Made by a program: the position numbers and the translations under genes. A DNA stretch of 64,000 nucleotides, from NCBI GenBank assembly GCA_947476325.1, contig CANJPZ010000009.1, positions 18,107 through 82,106 of the forward strand, read 5' to 3'. Source of the DNA: Caulobacteraceae bacterium (GTDB lineage: Bacteria; Pseudomonadota; Alphaproteobacteria; Caulobacterales; Caulobacteraceae). The first letter of the stretch is position 1. Each line of letters begins with the position of its first letter. Shown piece after piece: positions 1 to 8,428 of this stretch. The notes under the pieces were generated by a model. The model saw only the letters and a list, made by a program, of their open reading frames with translations, was not told the origin of the DNA and made no database searches.

Positions 1-126
1 CTGGATCACGATGACGCCCTCGACGCCGAGCGCTGGACCCAGAAGGACGCCGGCGCGACTACCGACTTCGCCGAAGGCGTCTCGGCTTTCCTCGAAAAGC
101 GCCCGGCCAAATTTACGGGCGCCTAG
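1..126 (+). CDS. Enoyl-CoA hydratase/isomerase family protein, C-terminal end only
   Basis: The window opens inside a gene. Frame 1 is open from base 1 to a TAG at 124-126 and gives 41 residues. The last part (F-A-E-G-V-S-A-F-L-E-K-R-P) is the typical C-terminal end of crotonase-fold enoyl-CoA hydratases, where a helix carrying 'EG..AFLEKR.P.F.G' closes the trimer. The active site lies outside the window, so the substrate cannot be said. The gene has the same orientation as the acyltransferase that follows after an inverted repeat. The family call rests on this tail alone. Confidence 0.7.
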   Translation: MDHDDALDAERWTQKDAGATTDFAEGVSAFLEKRPAKFTGA

Positions 127-160
127 CCGCGTGGCGCGGAAATCCCATAAATTCCGGCTG

Positions 161-246
161 TCCCCGAGAAGGCGGGGATCCAAAGGCGGGTTCCATGGCT
201 CCCCGCCCTCTACAAACGTCCAGCTGGATCCCCGCCTTCGCGGGGA
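161..246. repeat. REP-like inverted repeat, 22-bp arms
   Basis: Bases 161-182 and 225-246 are inverted copies of each other with one mismatch; each arm is itself a small hairpin of the type tccccg-gaaggc-ggggatc. About 42 bases separate the arms. A sequence of the same family occurs at 59519-59646. It sits between the end of the enoyl-CoA hydratase gene and the GTG start of the acyltransferase gene, ending about 15 bases before that start. It may act as a transcript-end structure, but there is no T-tract. Confidence 0.75.
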
Positions 247-261
247 TGGACGGTAGGGAAA

Positions 262-1026
262 GTGCGAAGCTTCGCCTTCGCGCTCGCCTACTGGTGGCTG
301 TCGATTTTTTACACGACGTCCGCCGCGATCGTGGCCGTCATCCCGGGCCGAAGGGTGCTGTCGGACGTCATCCGCCTCTACACCCGCCGCATGTTGTGGG
401 CGATGCGCGCGTTCGCCGGCATAAAGGTCGATGTGCGCGGCAAGGAACGCCTGCCGGATGGCGCCTTCATCATCGGCGCCAAGCACCACAGCTGGGGCGA
501 CGGCTTTGTCATGTTCGCCAACGTCGACAACCTGTCGTTCGTTACTGGCGACCATCTCGAAAAGATTCCCCTGCTGCGCGGCATCCTCAAGAAGCTGGGC
601 GCCATAGTGGTCGACAGCTGCGGCGGACCCGAGGCGCGCAAAGCCCTCTCAGACAGCGCCGCACAAGCCCACGCCGAGGGTCGCCGCATCCTGATCTATC
701 CCGAAGGCCACCTGTGCGCGCCGGGCGAGCGTTATCGCTACCGCCTTGGAATCTTTTATCTTTACCGGGACTTCGAACTGCCGGTCGCCACCAACCTGTC
801 GTGTTTCTGGCGCAAGCAGGATTTCAAAAAGACGCCGGGAACCGCCACCGTCGAGTTCCTCGATCCCATCCCCACCGGCCTGGGCAAGGATGAGTTCATG
901 ACCGCCCTCGAGACCGCCTGCGAGACCCGCACCAATGAGCTGATCGCGATGGCCACCGGCCAGCCGGTGCGCGAAGCGGTTCTGGTGCAGTGGGATGAAA
1001 AGCGGAAAGCGCCGGTTCCGACCTAG
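262..1026 (+). CDS. 1-acyl-sn-glycerol-3-phosphate acyltransferase (PlsC family)
   Basis: A 254-residue member of the PlsC/LPLAT family, which transfers an acyl chain to a lysophospholipid at the inner membrane. The signature H-x4-D is present as H75...D80 in 'KHHSWGD', and the later substrate-binding block is seen as 'YPEGH' at about 146-150. Residues 5-28 form one hydrophobic N-terminal segment, a probable membrane anchor. Length is normal for the family. The start is GTG with a GGGAAA just before it; the spacing is short, so a different start is possible. The acyl acceptor could be something other than lysophosphatidate (for example an ornithine lipid), since the family motifs do not separate these. 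Confidence 0.8.
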   Translation: MRSFAFALAYWWLSIFYTTSAAIVAVIPGRRVLSDVIRLYTRRMLWAMRAFAGIKVDVRGKERLPDGAFIIGAKHHSWGDGFVMFANVDNLSFVTGDHLEKIPLLRGILKKLGAIVVDSCGGPEARKALSDSAAQAHAEGRRILIYPEGHLCAPGERYRYRLGIFYLYRDFELPVATNLSCFWRKQDFKKTPGTATVEFLDPIPTGLGKDEFMTALETACETRTNELIAMATGQPVREAVLVQWDEKRKAPVPT

Positions 1027-1035
1027 TCCGAACGA

Positions 1036-1272
1036 CTAGACCAGCTGCATCTCGCTGAAGCTGGCCGATCCCTCTACCCGTTCCGCGGGCCTCAGTTCGC
1101 CGTCTTCGTTCTGGAAATGGATCATCACCGGCCGGCCGATCACCTCGCCGGCAAAACGCCTAGCGACAACCGCCGCCTGTTCCTGAGTCGAAAAGGACCG
1201 CATGTGCAGAGCCGGCGCAACAACGGTCCAGCCGCTTTCAACGCGTACGACACCGAAATCAATTTCCGCCAT
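1036..1272 (-). CDS. Hypothetical 78-residue protein
   Basis: I do not recognise a function. The product is small, soluble and slightly acidic. It starts MAEIDFGVVRV, contains a predicted beta-rich first half ('ESGWTVVAP') followed by an amphipathic helix ('TQEQAAVVARRFA'), and ends after a charged segment. The layout resembles small DUF2188-like proteins with a strand-strand-helix fold, but the match is only by general look. It lies on the minus strand downstream of ndk, with an inverted repeat between them, and converges on the acyltransferase gene with 9 bases between the stops. Confidence 0.6.
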   Translation of the reverse strand: MAEIDFGVVRVESGWTVVAPALHMRSFSTQEQAAVVARRFAGEVIGRPVMIHFQNEDGELRPAERVEGSASFSEMQLV

Positions 1273-1347
1273 GGCCTGCCTCCTCCCATCAAGGTGGCGC
1301 CGGCATGTGTTGCCGACACGGCAAACTGTGGACCGTTTTGTGAATAC

Positions 1348-1392
1348 GACAACCCACGATTCCGTGAGTCCGATGGTAAATCGTGGGTTGTC
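1348..1392. repeat. Perfect 13-bp inverted repeat between ndk and the small gene
   Basis: Bases 1348-1360 (gacaacccacgat) and 1380-1392 (atcgtgggttgtc) are perfect inverted copies around a 19-base spacer. It starts 16 bases after the ndk stop on the minus strand, where a terminator would be expected, but no T-run follows the second arm. It could be a factor-assisted terminator, an RNA stability hairpin, or an operator for the 1036-1272 gene, whose start lies 76 bases further on. Confidence 0.6.
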
Positions 1393-1407
1393 TATATTTC
1401 AGGCTGT

Positions 1408-1827
1408 CTAGCCGGGGACCTGGTCGGCCGTGAAGAACTGGGCGATTTCGATCGCCGCGTTCTCGGCGCTGTCCGAACCGTGGACCGAATTTTCGCCGAC
1501 CGAGATGGCCACTTCCTTGCGGATCGTGCCGGCCGCGGCATGCTCGGGATTGGTGGCGCCCATGACTTCGCGATAGCGGGCCACGGCATTGTCGCCTTCG
1601 AGGACCTGCACCACCACCGGCGAGCGGGTCATGAACTCGACCAGTTCGCCATAGAACGGGCGGGCGGCGTGGACTTCATAGAACTTCTCGGCCTGGGCCT
1701 TGCTCATCTGGATGCGGCGCTGGGCGACGATGCGCAGGCCCGCGCCTTCGATCATCGCATTGACCTTTCCGGTCAGGTTGCGCTCGGTGGCGTCGGGTTT
1801 GATGATCGAAAAGGTGCGCTCGGTCAT
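1408..1827 (-). CDS. ndk: Nucleoside diphosphate kinase
   Basis: Ndk moves the terminal phosphate from ATP to other nucleoside diphosphates through a phospho-histidine. The protein is 139 residues, the usual length. The active-site block 'NSVHGSDS' carries the catalytic histidine at about residue 116, and the N-terminus '[11 protein letters not shown]' is the conserved first strand and nucleotide-site lysine. The gene is divergent from the ABC-F gene, with about 110 bases of shared upstream DNA. All family residues I can check are intact. Confidence 0.97.
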   Translation of the reverse strand: MTERTFSIIKPDATERNLTGKVNAMIEGAGLRIVAQRRIQMSKAQAEKFYEVHAARPFYGELVEFMTRSPVVVQVLEGDNAVARYREVMGATNPEHAAAGTIRKEVAISVGENSVHGSDSAENAAIEIAQFFTADQVPG

Positions 1828-1937
1828 GACTTTGGGTAATCTTTCTGGTCGTTGGGTTGGAATTGCGAGACGCGGGGCTTATAGCCACCGCCCCTCCAAG
1901 GTCAAACCCCGATCAAGTCCAAAGGTCAGCCTCCCCC

Positions 1938-3818
1938 GTGCTGCGCATATCCGAACTCACCTATGACGCCTGGGGCCGCCGGTTCTTTGACCGCGCCAGC
2001 GCCAGCCTGCCCGTCGGCGCCAAGGTGGGCCTGGTCGGCCGCAACGGCATCGGCAAGACCACCCTATTCAAGCTGATCCTGGGCCAGCTGCACGAAGGCG
2101 GCGGCGAGATCACCTGGCCCAAGGCCGCCCGCATCGCCGCGGTGGACCAGGAACACCCGGCCACGCCTGTCAGCCTGATCGACACCATCCTGGCCGCCGA
2201 CGTCGAGCGCGCCGAACTGACCGCCAGCCTTGAGACCGCCGATCCGGAAGACCTGGGCGACATCTACGCCCGCCTGATTGAGATCGACGCCGACGCCGCC
2301 CCTTCCCGCGCCGCTGAAATTCTCGCCGGCCTGGGTTTTTCCACCGAAGACCTGGCCCGCCCCATGGCCGAGTTCTCCGGCGGCTGGCGCATGCGCGTGG
2401 CCCTGGCCGCCGCCCTCTTCGCCCAGCCGGACCTGCTGCTGCTCGACGAGCCGACCAACTACCTCGATCTCGAAGGCGCACTGTGGCTGGAAGCGCGCCT
2501 TCAGAAGTATCCGCACACCACGCTGATCATCAGCCACGACCGTGACCTGTTGAACAACGCCTGCGACCATATCCTGCACATCACCAAGGCCAGGCTCGAG
2601 CTTTACACCGGCAACTACGAAGACTTTGAGCGCATGCGCGACGAAAAGGCCCGGCTGATGGCTGCGTCCAACGTCAAGATCGAGGCCAAGCGCGCCCACA
2701 TGCAGGCCTTCGTCGACCGCTTCCGCGCCAAGGCGTCGAAAGCCGCCCAGGCCCAGTCGCGCCTCAAGATGCTGCAAAAGCTGCCGCCGGTATCGGATGT
2801 GGCTGCCGAGCACACCGCGCCCTTCTCCCTGCCCTCGCCGCCCCGACCCCTGCCGCCGCCCCTGATCCGGCTGGAAAAGGCCATCGTCGGCTATGGCGAC
2901 AAGCCGGTTCTGCGCAACATCAACCTGCGCATGGACATCGACGACCGCATCGGCCTGCTGGGCGTCAACGGGGCCGGCAAATCGACCTTCGCCAAACTGA
3001 TCGCCGGCGCGCTCAAGGTCATGGAGGGCGAGTTCTTCCATAACGGCAAGATGAAGGTCGGCTGGTTCCACCAACACCAGATCGAGGCCATGGACCCCAC
3101 CGACACGGCGCTGGAAATCATCCGCCGGGCCATGCCGGACGCATCCGAAAACTCGCGGCGCTCGCGCCTGGCGCAATGGGGCCTGGGGTTTGACAAACAG
3201 GAGACCACCGTCGCCAATCTGTCCGGCGGCGAGAGGGCCCGCCTGCTGCTCAATCTTGTGGCCATGGACGCGCCCCACGTCCTCATCCTCGACGAGCCGA
3301 CCAACCACCTGGACATCGACTCGCGCCGCGCCCTGCTCGACGCCCTGAACGAATTCGATGGAGCCGTGATCCTCATCACCCACGACCGCTCGCTGATGGA
3401 GCTGGTCGCCGACCGCCTGTGGCTGGCGGCCGACGGCACCGTCAAACCCTTCGAAGGTGACATGGACGCCTATGCGAAATTCGTCCTCGATCGCGCCCGC
3501 GTCGCCGCCCGCGCGCCGGCCCAGAACCGCGAACCTGCGCCCGCCAAGGCGGCGGCCGAGCCCTATGTCAAACCGGCGCCCAAGGCCGCTCCCGGCCCGC
3601 TCAAACGCAAGCTGGAGGCCGCCGAAGAGGTTCTGGCCCGCCTGACCAAACAGGTCGAGGAACTGGATCTGGCCCTGTCCGACCCCAAGCTCTATTCCAC
3701 CGATCCGAAAAAGGCCGGCGAGATCGGCGATCGGCGCGACCGACTGGCCGAAAAGCTGGACCAGGCCGAAGCCGACTGGATGGCGGCGGCGGAAGCCTAT
3801 GAAGCGGCGGCGGCCTGA
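1938..3818 (+). CDS. ABC-F family ATPase (ribosome-associated, Uup/EttA type)
   Basis: Two ABC ATPase domains in one chain with no membrane segments, the layout of ABC-F proteins that act on the ribosome. Domain 1 has Walker A 'GRNGIGKTT' (about 34-42), a signature 'FSGGWRMR' (about 146) and Walker B 'LLLLDEPTNYLD' (about 165). Domain 2 has 'GVNGAGKST' (about 343), 'LSGGERAR' (about 428) and 'LILDEPTNHLD' (about 450). A charged linker joins the domains, and the end has a proline/alanine stretch and a coiled-coil region as in Uup. I place the start at the GTG at 1938, which begins with the conserved 'LRISELTYD' strand; the longer frame from 1857 adds 27 residues with no family character. 626 residues. 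Confidence 0.88.
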   Translation: MLRISELTYDAWGRRFFDRASASLPVGAKVGLVGRNGIGKTTLFKLILGQLHEGGGEITWPKAARIAAVDQEHPATPVSLIDTILAADVERAELTASLETADPEDLGDIYARLIEIDADAAPSRAAEILAGLGFSTEDLARPMAEFSGGWRMRVALAAALFAQPDLLLLDEPTNYLDLEGALWLEARLQKYPHTTLIISHDRDLLNNACDHILHITKARLELYTGNYEDFERMRDEKARLMAASNVKIEAKRAHMQAFVDRFRAKASKAAQAQSRLKMLQKLPPVSDVAAEHTAPFSLPSPPRPLPPPLIRLEKAIVGYGDKPVLRNINLRMDIDDRIGLLGVNGAGKSTFAKLIAGALKVMEGEFFHNGKMKVGWFHQHQIEAMDPTDTALEIIRRAMPDASENSRRSRLAQWGLGFDKQETTVANLSGGERARLLLNLVAMDAPHVLILDEPTNHLDIDSRRALLDALNEFDGAVILITHDRSLMELVADRLWLAADGTVKPFEGDMDAYAKFVLDRARVAARAPAQNREPAPAKAAAEPYVKPAPKAAPGPLKRKLEAAEEVLARLTKQVEELDLALSDPKLYSTDPKKAGEIGDRRDRLAEKLDQAEADWMAAAEAYEAAAA

Positions 3819-3822
3819 GCCC

Positions 3823-4131
3823 TTACCCGCACTTCACCTGCCTGATGATCCCGGTAGGCTCATCGAAAACGATGTTCAGGCGAGCCGGGCTGTAATCCAT
3901 CGTGACCGCGCAACTGCTGCAATAGATCCGCCAGACGGCGCCGGCCGGTTTGGCGGGGATTTCGCTCTTGTTGCGCCCGACAAGGTTTTGAAGCTTGGCC
4001 GCCCCGCACAGATCAGGCTCGACCATTGCCGCAGCCTTTGGCGCTACGGCCTTGGACGCCGGACTTTCCGCCGCGCAGGCGATGGTCCCGAGACCCAGGG
4101 CGATCACCGAAATCAGGACGATCTTATTCAT
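3823..4131 (-). CDS. Secreted peptidase inhibitor I78-like protein
   Basis: A 102-residue exported protein. Residues 1-20 form a signal sequence ending in a region (G-T-I-A-C-A-A) that could be cut by signal peptidase I or, less typically, be a lipobox with Cys19. The mature part has the I78 pattern: a Cys, then 'LQNLVGRNKSEIP', and near the end 'TMDYSPARLNIVFDE' with a final 'VKCG'. Family members are small inhibitors of serine proteases, with the two cysteines probably forming a disulfide; here two more cysteines occur in 'YCSSC'. The start overlaps the holC stop by 4 bases (ATGA), so it is probably the last gene of a pepA-holC unit. Confidence 0.78.
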   Translation of the reverse strand: MNKIVLISVIALGLGTIACAAESPASKAVAPKAAAMVEPDLCGAAKLQNLVGRNKSEIPAKPAGAVWRIYCSSCAVTMDYSPARLNIVFDEPTGIIRQVKCG

Positions 4132-4589
4132 GCCTTTTTCTCCCAGCCCCGGTCAGGATCTTCCTGCCAGTAGGACATCGCCGCACCGCCATCCTTGAAC
4201 GCCTTGAACTGGGTGCGCGCCGCCTGCAGCGCCTCAGGCTCGCGCCCGTCGAACAGCACGATGCAGCGCTCGAACCCCTCAAGGCTCGCCGCCTGCGCCC
4301 CGTCCAGCAGGAACAACGCCTGCGCTTGATTGGGGTTGTCCTGGCCGGAAGTCAGCAGCACCGGCTGGCGCGCCGCATGGGGCTCACTGTCCAGACCGTG
4401 CGGCAGGAACGCATCGTCGCGCCAGTTCCACAGCATCTGGTCCAGATGGTCCAGCCGCTGCTCGTCCGGTGCCCGAACCAGCGCCTTCCAGCCCTTGGCG
4501 AGGGTCTTTTCCAGCAGCACCGGCAGGGTCTGCTCCACGCCGGACCGCTCCAGATGATAGAACCAGACCTCGCAGGACGACCCGGTCAT
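4128..4589 (-). CDS. holC: DNA polymerase III subunit chi
   Basis: HolC is the chi subunit of the clamp-loader complex and links it to single-strand DNA-binding protein. The 153-residue product matches the family: N-terminal 'EVWFYHLERS', central 'DHLDQMLWNWRDDAFLPHG' and 'QPVLLTSG', followed by the 'LFLLDGAQ' strand. It lies 3 bases after the pepA stop and overlaps the next gene by 4 bases. The pepA-holC pairing is common in proteobacteria, which supports the call. Confidence 0.93.
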   Translation of the reverse strand: MTGSSCEVWFYHLERSGVEQTLPVLLEKTLAKGWKALVRAPDEQRLDHLDQMLWNWRDDAFLPHGLDSEPHAARQPVLLTSGQDNPNQAQALFLLDGAQAASLEGFERCIVLFDGREPEALQAARTQFKAFKDGGAAMSYWQEDPDRGWEKKA

Positions 4590-4592
4590 CGA

Positions 4593-6068
4593 TCAGCTTT
4601 CGTAGTGATCGATAACCAGCTGGTTCAGCAGCCGCACGCCGAACCCCGTCGACGCCTCCGGGTTGGTCGGGGCGACCGACGGCCACTGCCAGGCGACGCC
4701 GGCGATATCCAGGTGCGCCCAGGGCGTTTCCTTGATGAACCTTTGCAGGAACAGCGCCGCCAGAACCGAGCCTGGCTTGCCGCCGATGTTCTTCATGTCG
4801 GCCACCGGACTGTCGATCTGCTTGTCGTAGCCCTTGTGGATCGGCATGCGCCATAGCGCGTCGCCCGACGACTCGGATGCCGCCATAAGAGATTTGGCCA
4901 AGTCATCGTTATTGCTGAATAATCCGCCGATTTGGGTGCCCAGGGAAATGATGATCGCGCCGGTCAGGGTGGCTAGGTCGATCATCGCCCGCGGTGCAAA
5001 GCGCTCCTGGGTGTACCAGAGCGCGTCGGCCAGAACGAGCCGGCCTTCTGCGTCGGTATTGATCACCTCGATGGTCTGGCCGGACATCGATGTGACCACG
5101 TCGCCGGGTCGCTGCGCGTTTCCGTCCGGCATGTTCTCGACGATGCCGAGTACGCCCACCGCATTGACCCGCGCCTTGCGCCTGGCCAGCGTCATCATCA
5201 GGCCGGCGACGGCGCCTGCCCCGGCCATGTCGCCCTTCATCTCTTCCATGCCCTCGGCGCCCTTGATGGAGATGCCGCCGGTATCGAAGCACACGCCCTT
5301 GCCGACAAAGGCGATGGGGGCCGCCTTGGCGTCGCCGCCCCGCCACTGGATCACCGCCAGCTGGCTCTCGCGCCGGCTGCCCTGTCCGACCCCCAGCAAC
5401 GAGCCCATGCCCAGCTTTGCCATCTCGGCTTCACCAAGAATCTCCACGGAAAGTCCCAGCGATTCCATCGCCTTGACTCGGCGGGCGAATTCCCCCGGAT
5501 AGAGGATGTTGGCCGGCTCGGTGACCAGATCGCGGGTGAAGGTTACGCCCTCGGCCAGAGCCGACAGCGGCACCCAGGCCTTTTTGGCCGCCGCCGGATC
5601 GTCGGCCACGATTCGCACCGTCTTGATCGACGGCTTTTTGTCCTCGGGCTCCTTGGTGCGGTACCGGTCAAACCGGTATGCGGCCAGACTGACGCCGAGC
5701 GCAGCGTGAGCGCAGGTCTCGGCGGCGCCGTCGGCGGCGAAAACCGTCAAGACGGTCGAGCCGCTGGTCTTGATCGCGCCATAGGCGCTGGCCGCCGCCG
5801 TTTCATGGCCACGCGCCTCCAGCTCGGCCTTTGGCCCCGTTCCCGCCAGAAGCAAGCGCTGGGCCTTCATGCCCGCTGGCGCGAGAATTTCGAGGCTCTG
5901 GCTGGCCTTGCCCTTGAAGCGGCCGCTGGACACCGCCCGCGACAGTGCACCCTCGCTTACCTTGTCGATCGCGCCCGCTGCAGGCGACAGACCATCCTCG
6001 AAAGCCATCACTGCCACAGCGCCTTCCAGCTGGCCCAGGTCCGGCGCGGCGACGAATTCGATTTTCAT
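4593..6068 (-). CDS. pepA: Leucyl aminopeptidase (M17)
   Basis: A 491-residue cytosolic M17 metallo-aminopeptidase that releases N-terminal residues from peptides and uses two metal ions. The family signature 'NTDAEGRL' is present at about residue 340, and the metal-binding lysine block is seen as 'FVGKGVCFDTGGISIK' at about 254-270. The N-terminal third is the less conserved domain found in E. coli PepA, which in that organism also binds DNA at Xer sites; whether that holds here cannot be read from the sequence. The gene is divergent from lptF with 83 bases between starts, and is followed at once by holC. Confidence 0.97.
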   Translation of the reverse strand: MKIEFVAAPDLGQLEGAVAVMAFEDGLSPAAGAIDKVSEGALSRAVSSGRFKGKASQSLEILAPAGMKAQRLLLAGTGPKAELEARGHETAAASAYGAIKTSGSTVLTVFAADGAAETCAHAALGVSLAAYRFDRYRTKEPEDKKPSIKTVRIVADDPAAAKKAWVPLSALAEGVTFTRDLVTEPANILYPGEFARRVKAMESLGLSVEILGEAEMAKLGMGSLLGVGQGSRRESQLAVIQWRGGDAKAAPIAFVGKGVCFDTGGISIKGAEGMEEMKGDMAGAGAVAGLMMTLARRKARVNAVGVLGIVENMPDGNAQRPGDVVTSMSGQTIEVINTDAEGRLVLADALWYTQERFAPRAMIDLATLTGAIIISLGTQIGGLFSNNDDLAKSLMAASESSGDALWRMPIHKGYDKQIDSPVADMKNIGGKPGSVLAALFLQRFIKETPWAHLDIAGVAWQWPSVAPTNPEASTGFGVRLLNQLVIDHYES

Positions 6069-6151
6069 AACAATACTCCCTCGTTCGCGCGGTTGTAGCA
6101 GCCGCCCGGCGGCGTGTAGAGAAGAGTCCGCGCCTCCTCACCCGGTTCCCG

Positions 6152-7294
6152 ATGACCCAGATCGAACGATACCTGTTCCAGCAGCTACGGGGGCCCACGA
6201 TCTGGGCCATCGTCGCCCTGGCCGGTGTTGGCATCCTGTCACAGAGCCTGTCGGGCCTCGAACTGATCGTCGATCAACGCCAGAGCGCCTGGGTGTTCGT
6301 CAAGGTCACGGCCCTGGCCGTACCCAAGATGCTGTCGCTGATCATACCCCTCGGCGCCTTCGTGGCCGCCATGCTGACCTTCAACCGGCTGCATACCGAG
6401 CAGGAAATCGTCGTCTGCTATGCAGGCGGGGTCAGCCGCTGGCGCGTGGCCCAGCCGGCCATGCGGCTGGCCAGCTACCTGGCGCTTCTGACCCTGGTGA
6501 TCAATATCTGGGTCGCGCCCCTGGCCTCGCGGAACATGCGGGCCGAGATCAACGCCGCCCGCGCCGATCTGGCCGCCGCTCTGGTGCGCGAAGGCCAGTT
6601 CACCCAGCCCGCGCCCGGCCTGTCGGTCTATGCCCAGACCATCGACCGTAGCGGCTTGATGCACAACCTGTTCATCCACCAGGAACATCAGGGCGGTAAC
6701 GCCGCCACCTACACCGCCGCCGAAGGCCAGCTGGCCAGGCGCGACGGCGCCCCGGTGATCGTCATGCACAATGGCGCCACCCAGACGCTGTCCAACGATG
6801 GCCAGCTCAACTACCTGGCCTTCGAGGAATACGTATTCGACGTGTCGCCCTTCAAGGTCGCCGTCGCCACGCCGACCACCAAGGCCGCCGACCGCTACAT
6901 CAGCGAACTGCTGCATCCAGCCGCAACCGACGACTGGGGCCAGAAAAACCGCGACGTCATGCTGGCCGAGTTCCACAGCCGCATCGCCGGGCCGATCTAC
7001 AACCTGACCCTCATGGCCTTTGCAATCAGCGCCATCCTTGGCGGCGGTTTCTCGCGCATGGGTTATGGGCGTCGGGTCGCCTGGATGTCGGCCATCGCCA
7101 TCGGCACCCGCATCCTGGGCTTTGTGGTCGAAGAGGCTGCCGGCCACTCGCCGGCCCTGAATGTCCTGCAGTATGTGACGCCTCTGGCCGGACTAGCCTT
7201 TGCCCTTGGGCCGTTCATCCTCGGCGGGCGGCTGCGCCTGAAGAAGCCGTCTACGCCAAAACTGGCCAAACTTAAACCGGTGGGGGTTCGCTAG
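6152..7294 (+). CDS. lptF: LPS export ABC transporter permease LptF
   Basis: LptF pairs with LptG and the ATPase LptB2 to extract lipopolysaccharide from the inner membrane and pass it to the periplasmic bridge. The 380-residue protein has the family layout: membrane segments near 12-35, 50-75 and 95-120, a long periplasmic beta-jellyroll region (about 130-270), then three more segments up to about 360. 'IERYLFQQLRGPTIW' at the N-terminus is typical of LptF. Its stop codon is directly followed by the lptG start, so the two are translated together. It is divergent from pepA. Confidence 0.95.
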   Translation: MTQIERYLFQQLRGPTIWAIVALAGVGILSQSLSGLELIVDQRQSAWVFVKVTALAVPKMLSLIIPLGAFVAAMLTFNRLHTEQEIVVCYAGGVSRWRVAQPAMRLASYLALLTLVINIWVAPLASRNMRAEINAARADLAAALVREGQFTQPAPGLSVYAQTIDRSGLMHNLFIHQEHQGGNAATYTAAEGQLARRDGAPVIVMHNGATQTLSNDGQLNYLAFEEYVFDVSPFKVAVATPTTKAADRYISELLHPAATDDWGQKNRDVMLAEFHSRIAGPIYNLTLMAFAISAILGGGFSRMGYGRRVAWMSAIAIGTRILGFVVEEAAGHSPALNVLQYVTPLAGLAFALGPFILGGRLRLKKPSTPKLAKLKPVGVR

Positions 7295-8401
7295 ATGCGT
7301 TTTCGCCTCACCGCCGTTGAATCCTACGTCCTCTTCCAGACTCTGATCGCCATAGCCGGCGCCATGACCATCCTCAGCTCGGTGATCCTGCTGATGGATT
7401 TCGTCGAGGTGGCCAGTCGCGCTGACCTGCCCTTCACCCGGATTGCGGCGCTGGTGGCGATGAAGTCCCCGGCGGTGATCGTCCTGGTTCTGCCCTTCAT
7501 GCTGCTGTTCGGAACCCTGGCGTCCTTCGTGGGACTGAACCGGCGCAGCGAGCTGGTCGCCCTACGCGCAGCCGGTGTGTCGGCCTGGCGCTTCATCATG
7601 CCCGCAGCACTGGCCGCCTTCCTGTTCGGGGTTGTCACCATCGGCCTGCTCGATCCGGCCACCAGCCGCCTGAACGAAAGCTACGTCCAGTCCATGGCGG
7701 CCCTCAGCGCCGACAAGGCCAATCACGGTGACCAGGACGTCTGGCTGCGTCAGGGCGATGAAAAGACCCAGCTCAAGACCCAGACGGTCATTCACGCCCA
7801 GTCGATGGACACCGCCAACGCCGGCGTGCGGCTGACCGATGTGTCCTTCTACGTTTTCGATCTGGGCGCGGGCGGAGTGATGAACTTTCAGCGCCGTATC
7901 GAAGCGGCCAGGGCCGACCTCAAGGTCGGTGCCTGGAGCCTGACCGACGTTCGCGAGACATCCCCCGGCAGCGAGGTTCGCCGCTACGACACCATGTCGG
8001 TGCCGACCATGATCTCTGACCGCCGCGATGTTGAGCGGTTCTCCTCGCCCACCACCATCTCGCTGTGGTCCCTGCCGCGGTTCATCCGCCAGACCGAGCG
8101 GGCGGGCTTTTCCAGCCTCGGCTACCGGTTGCGACTGCAACAGCTGATCGCCACACCCCTGCTCTACGCCGCCATGTCGATCCTGGCGGCGGCCTTCTCG
8201 CTCAAGCTCATGCGGTTGGGCGGCCTGGCGGTGCTGACCACATCCGGCGTCGTCCTGGGCTTTGTGTTCTTTTTCTTCAACCAGTTCGCCGGCGCCCTGG
8301 GCCAAGCCGAAGTGATTCCGGTATTTGCGGCGGCATGGGCACCGCCTGTGCTGGCGCTTCTGTCCGGGCTCACCTTGCTTTGTTATACAGAAGACGGTTG
8401 A
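7295..8401 (+). CDS. lptG: LPS export ABC transporter permease LptG
   Basis: The second membrane subunit of the LPS extractor (368 residues). Six hydrophobic segments flank a periplasmic domain in the same arrangement as LptF. The N-terminal 'ESYVLFQTLIAIAGAMTIL' and the later 'FVGLNRRSELVALRAAGVS' coupling-helix region, which contacts LptB, are characteristic of YjgP/YjgQ proteins. The ATG begins at the base after the lptF TAG. lptD follows after 27 bases, so three LPS transport genes are linked here; lptA, lptB and lptC are not in the window. Confidence 0.95.
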   Translation: MRFRLTAVESYVLFQTLIAIAGAMTILSSVILLMDFVEVASRADLPFTRIAALVAMKSPAVIVLVLPFMLLFGTLASFVGLNRRSELVALRAAGVSAWRFIMPAALAAFLFGVVTIGLLDPATSRLNESYVQSMAALSADKANHGDQDVWLRQGDEKTQLKTQTVIHAQSMDTANAGVRLTDVSFYVFDLGAGGVMNFQRRIEAARADLKVGAWSLTDVRETSPGSEVRRYDTMSVPTMISDRRDVERFSSPTTISLWSLPRFIRQTERAGFSSLGYRLRLQQLIATPLLYAAMSILAAAFSLKLMRLGGLAVLTTSGVVLGFVFFFFNQFAGALGQAEVIPVFAAAWAPPVLALLSGLTLLCYTEDG

Positions 8402-8428
8402 GCCAGGGGCGCTCGTGGAAAGTGTGAA

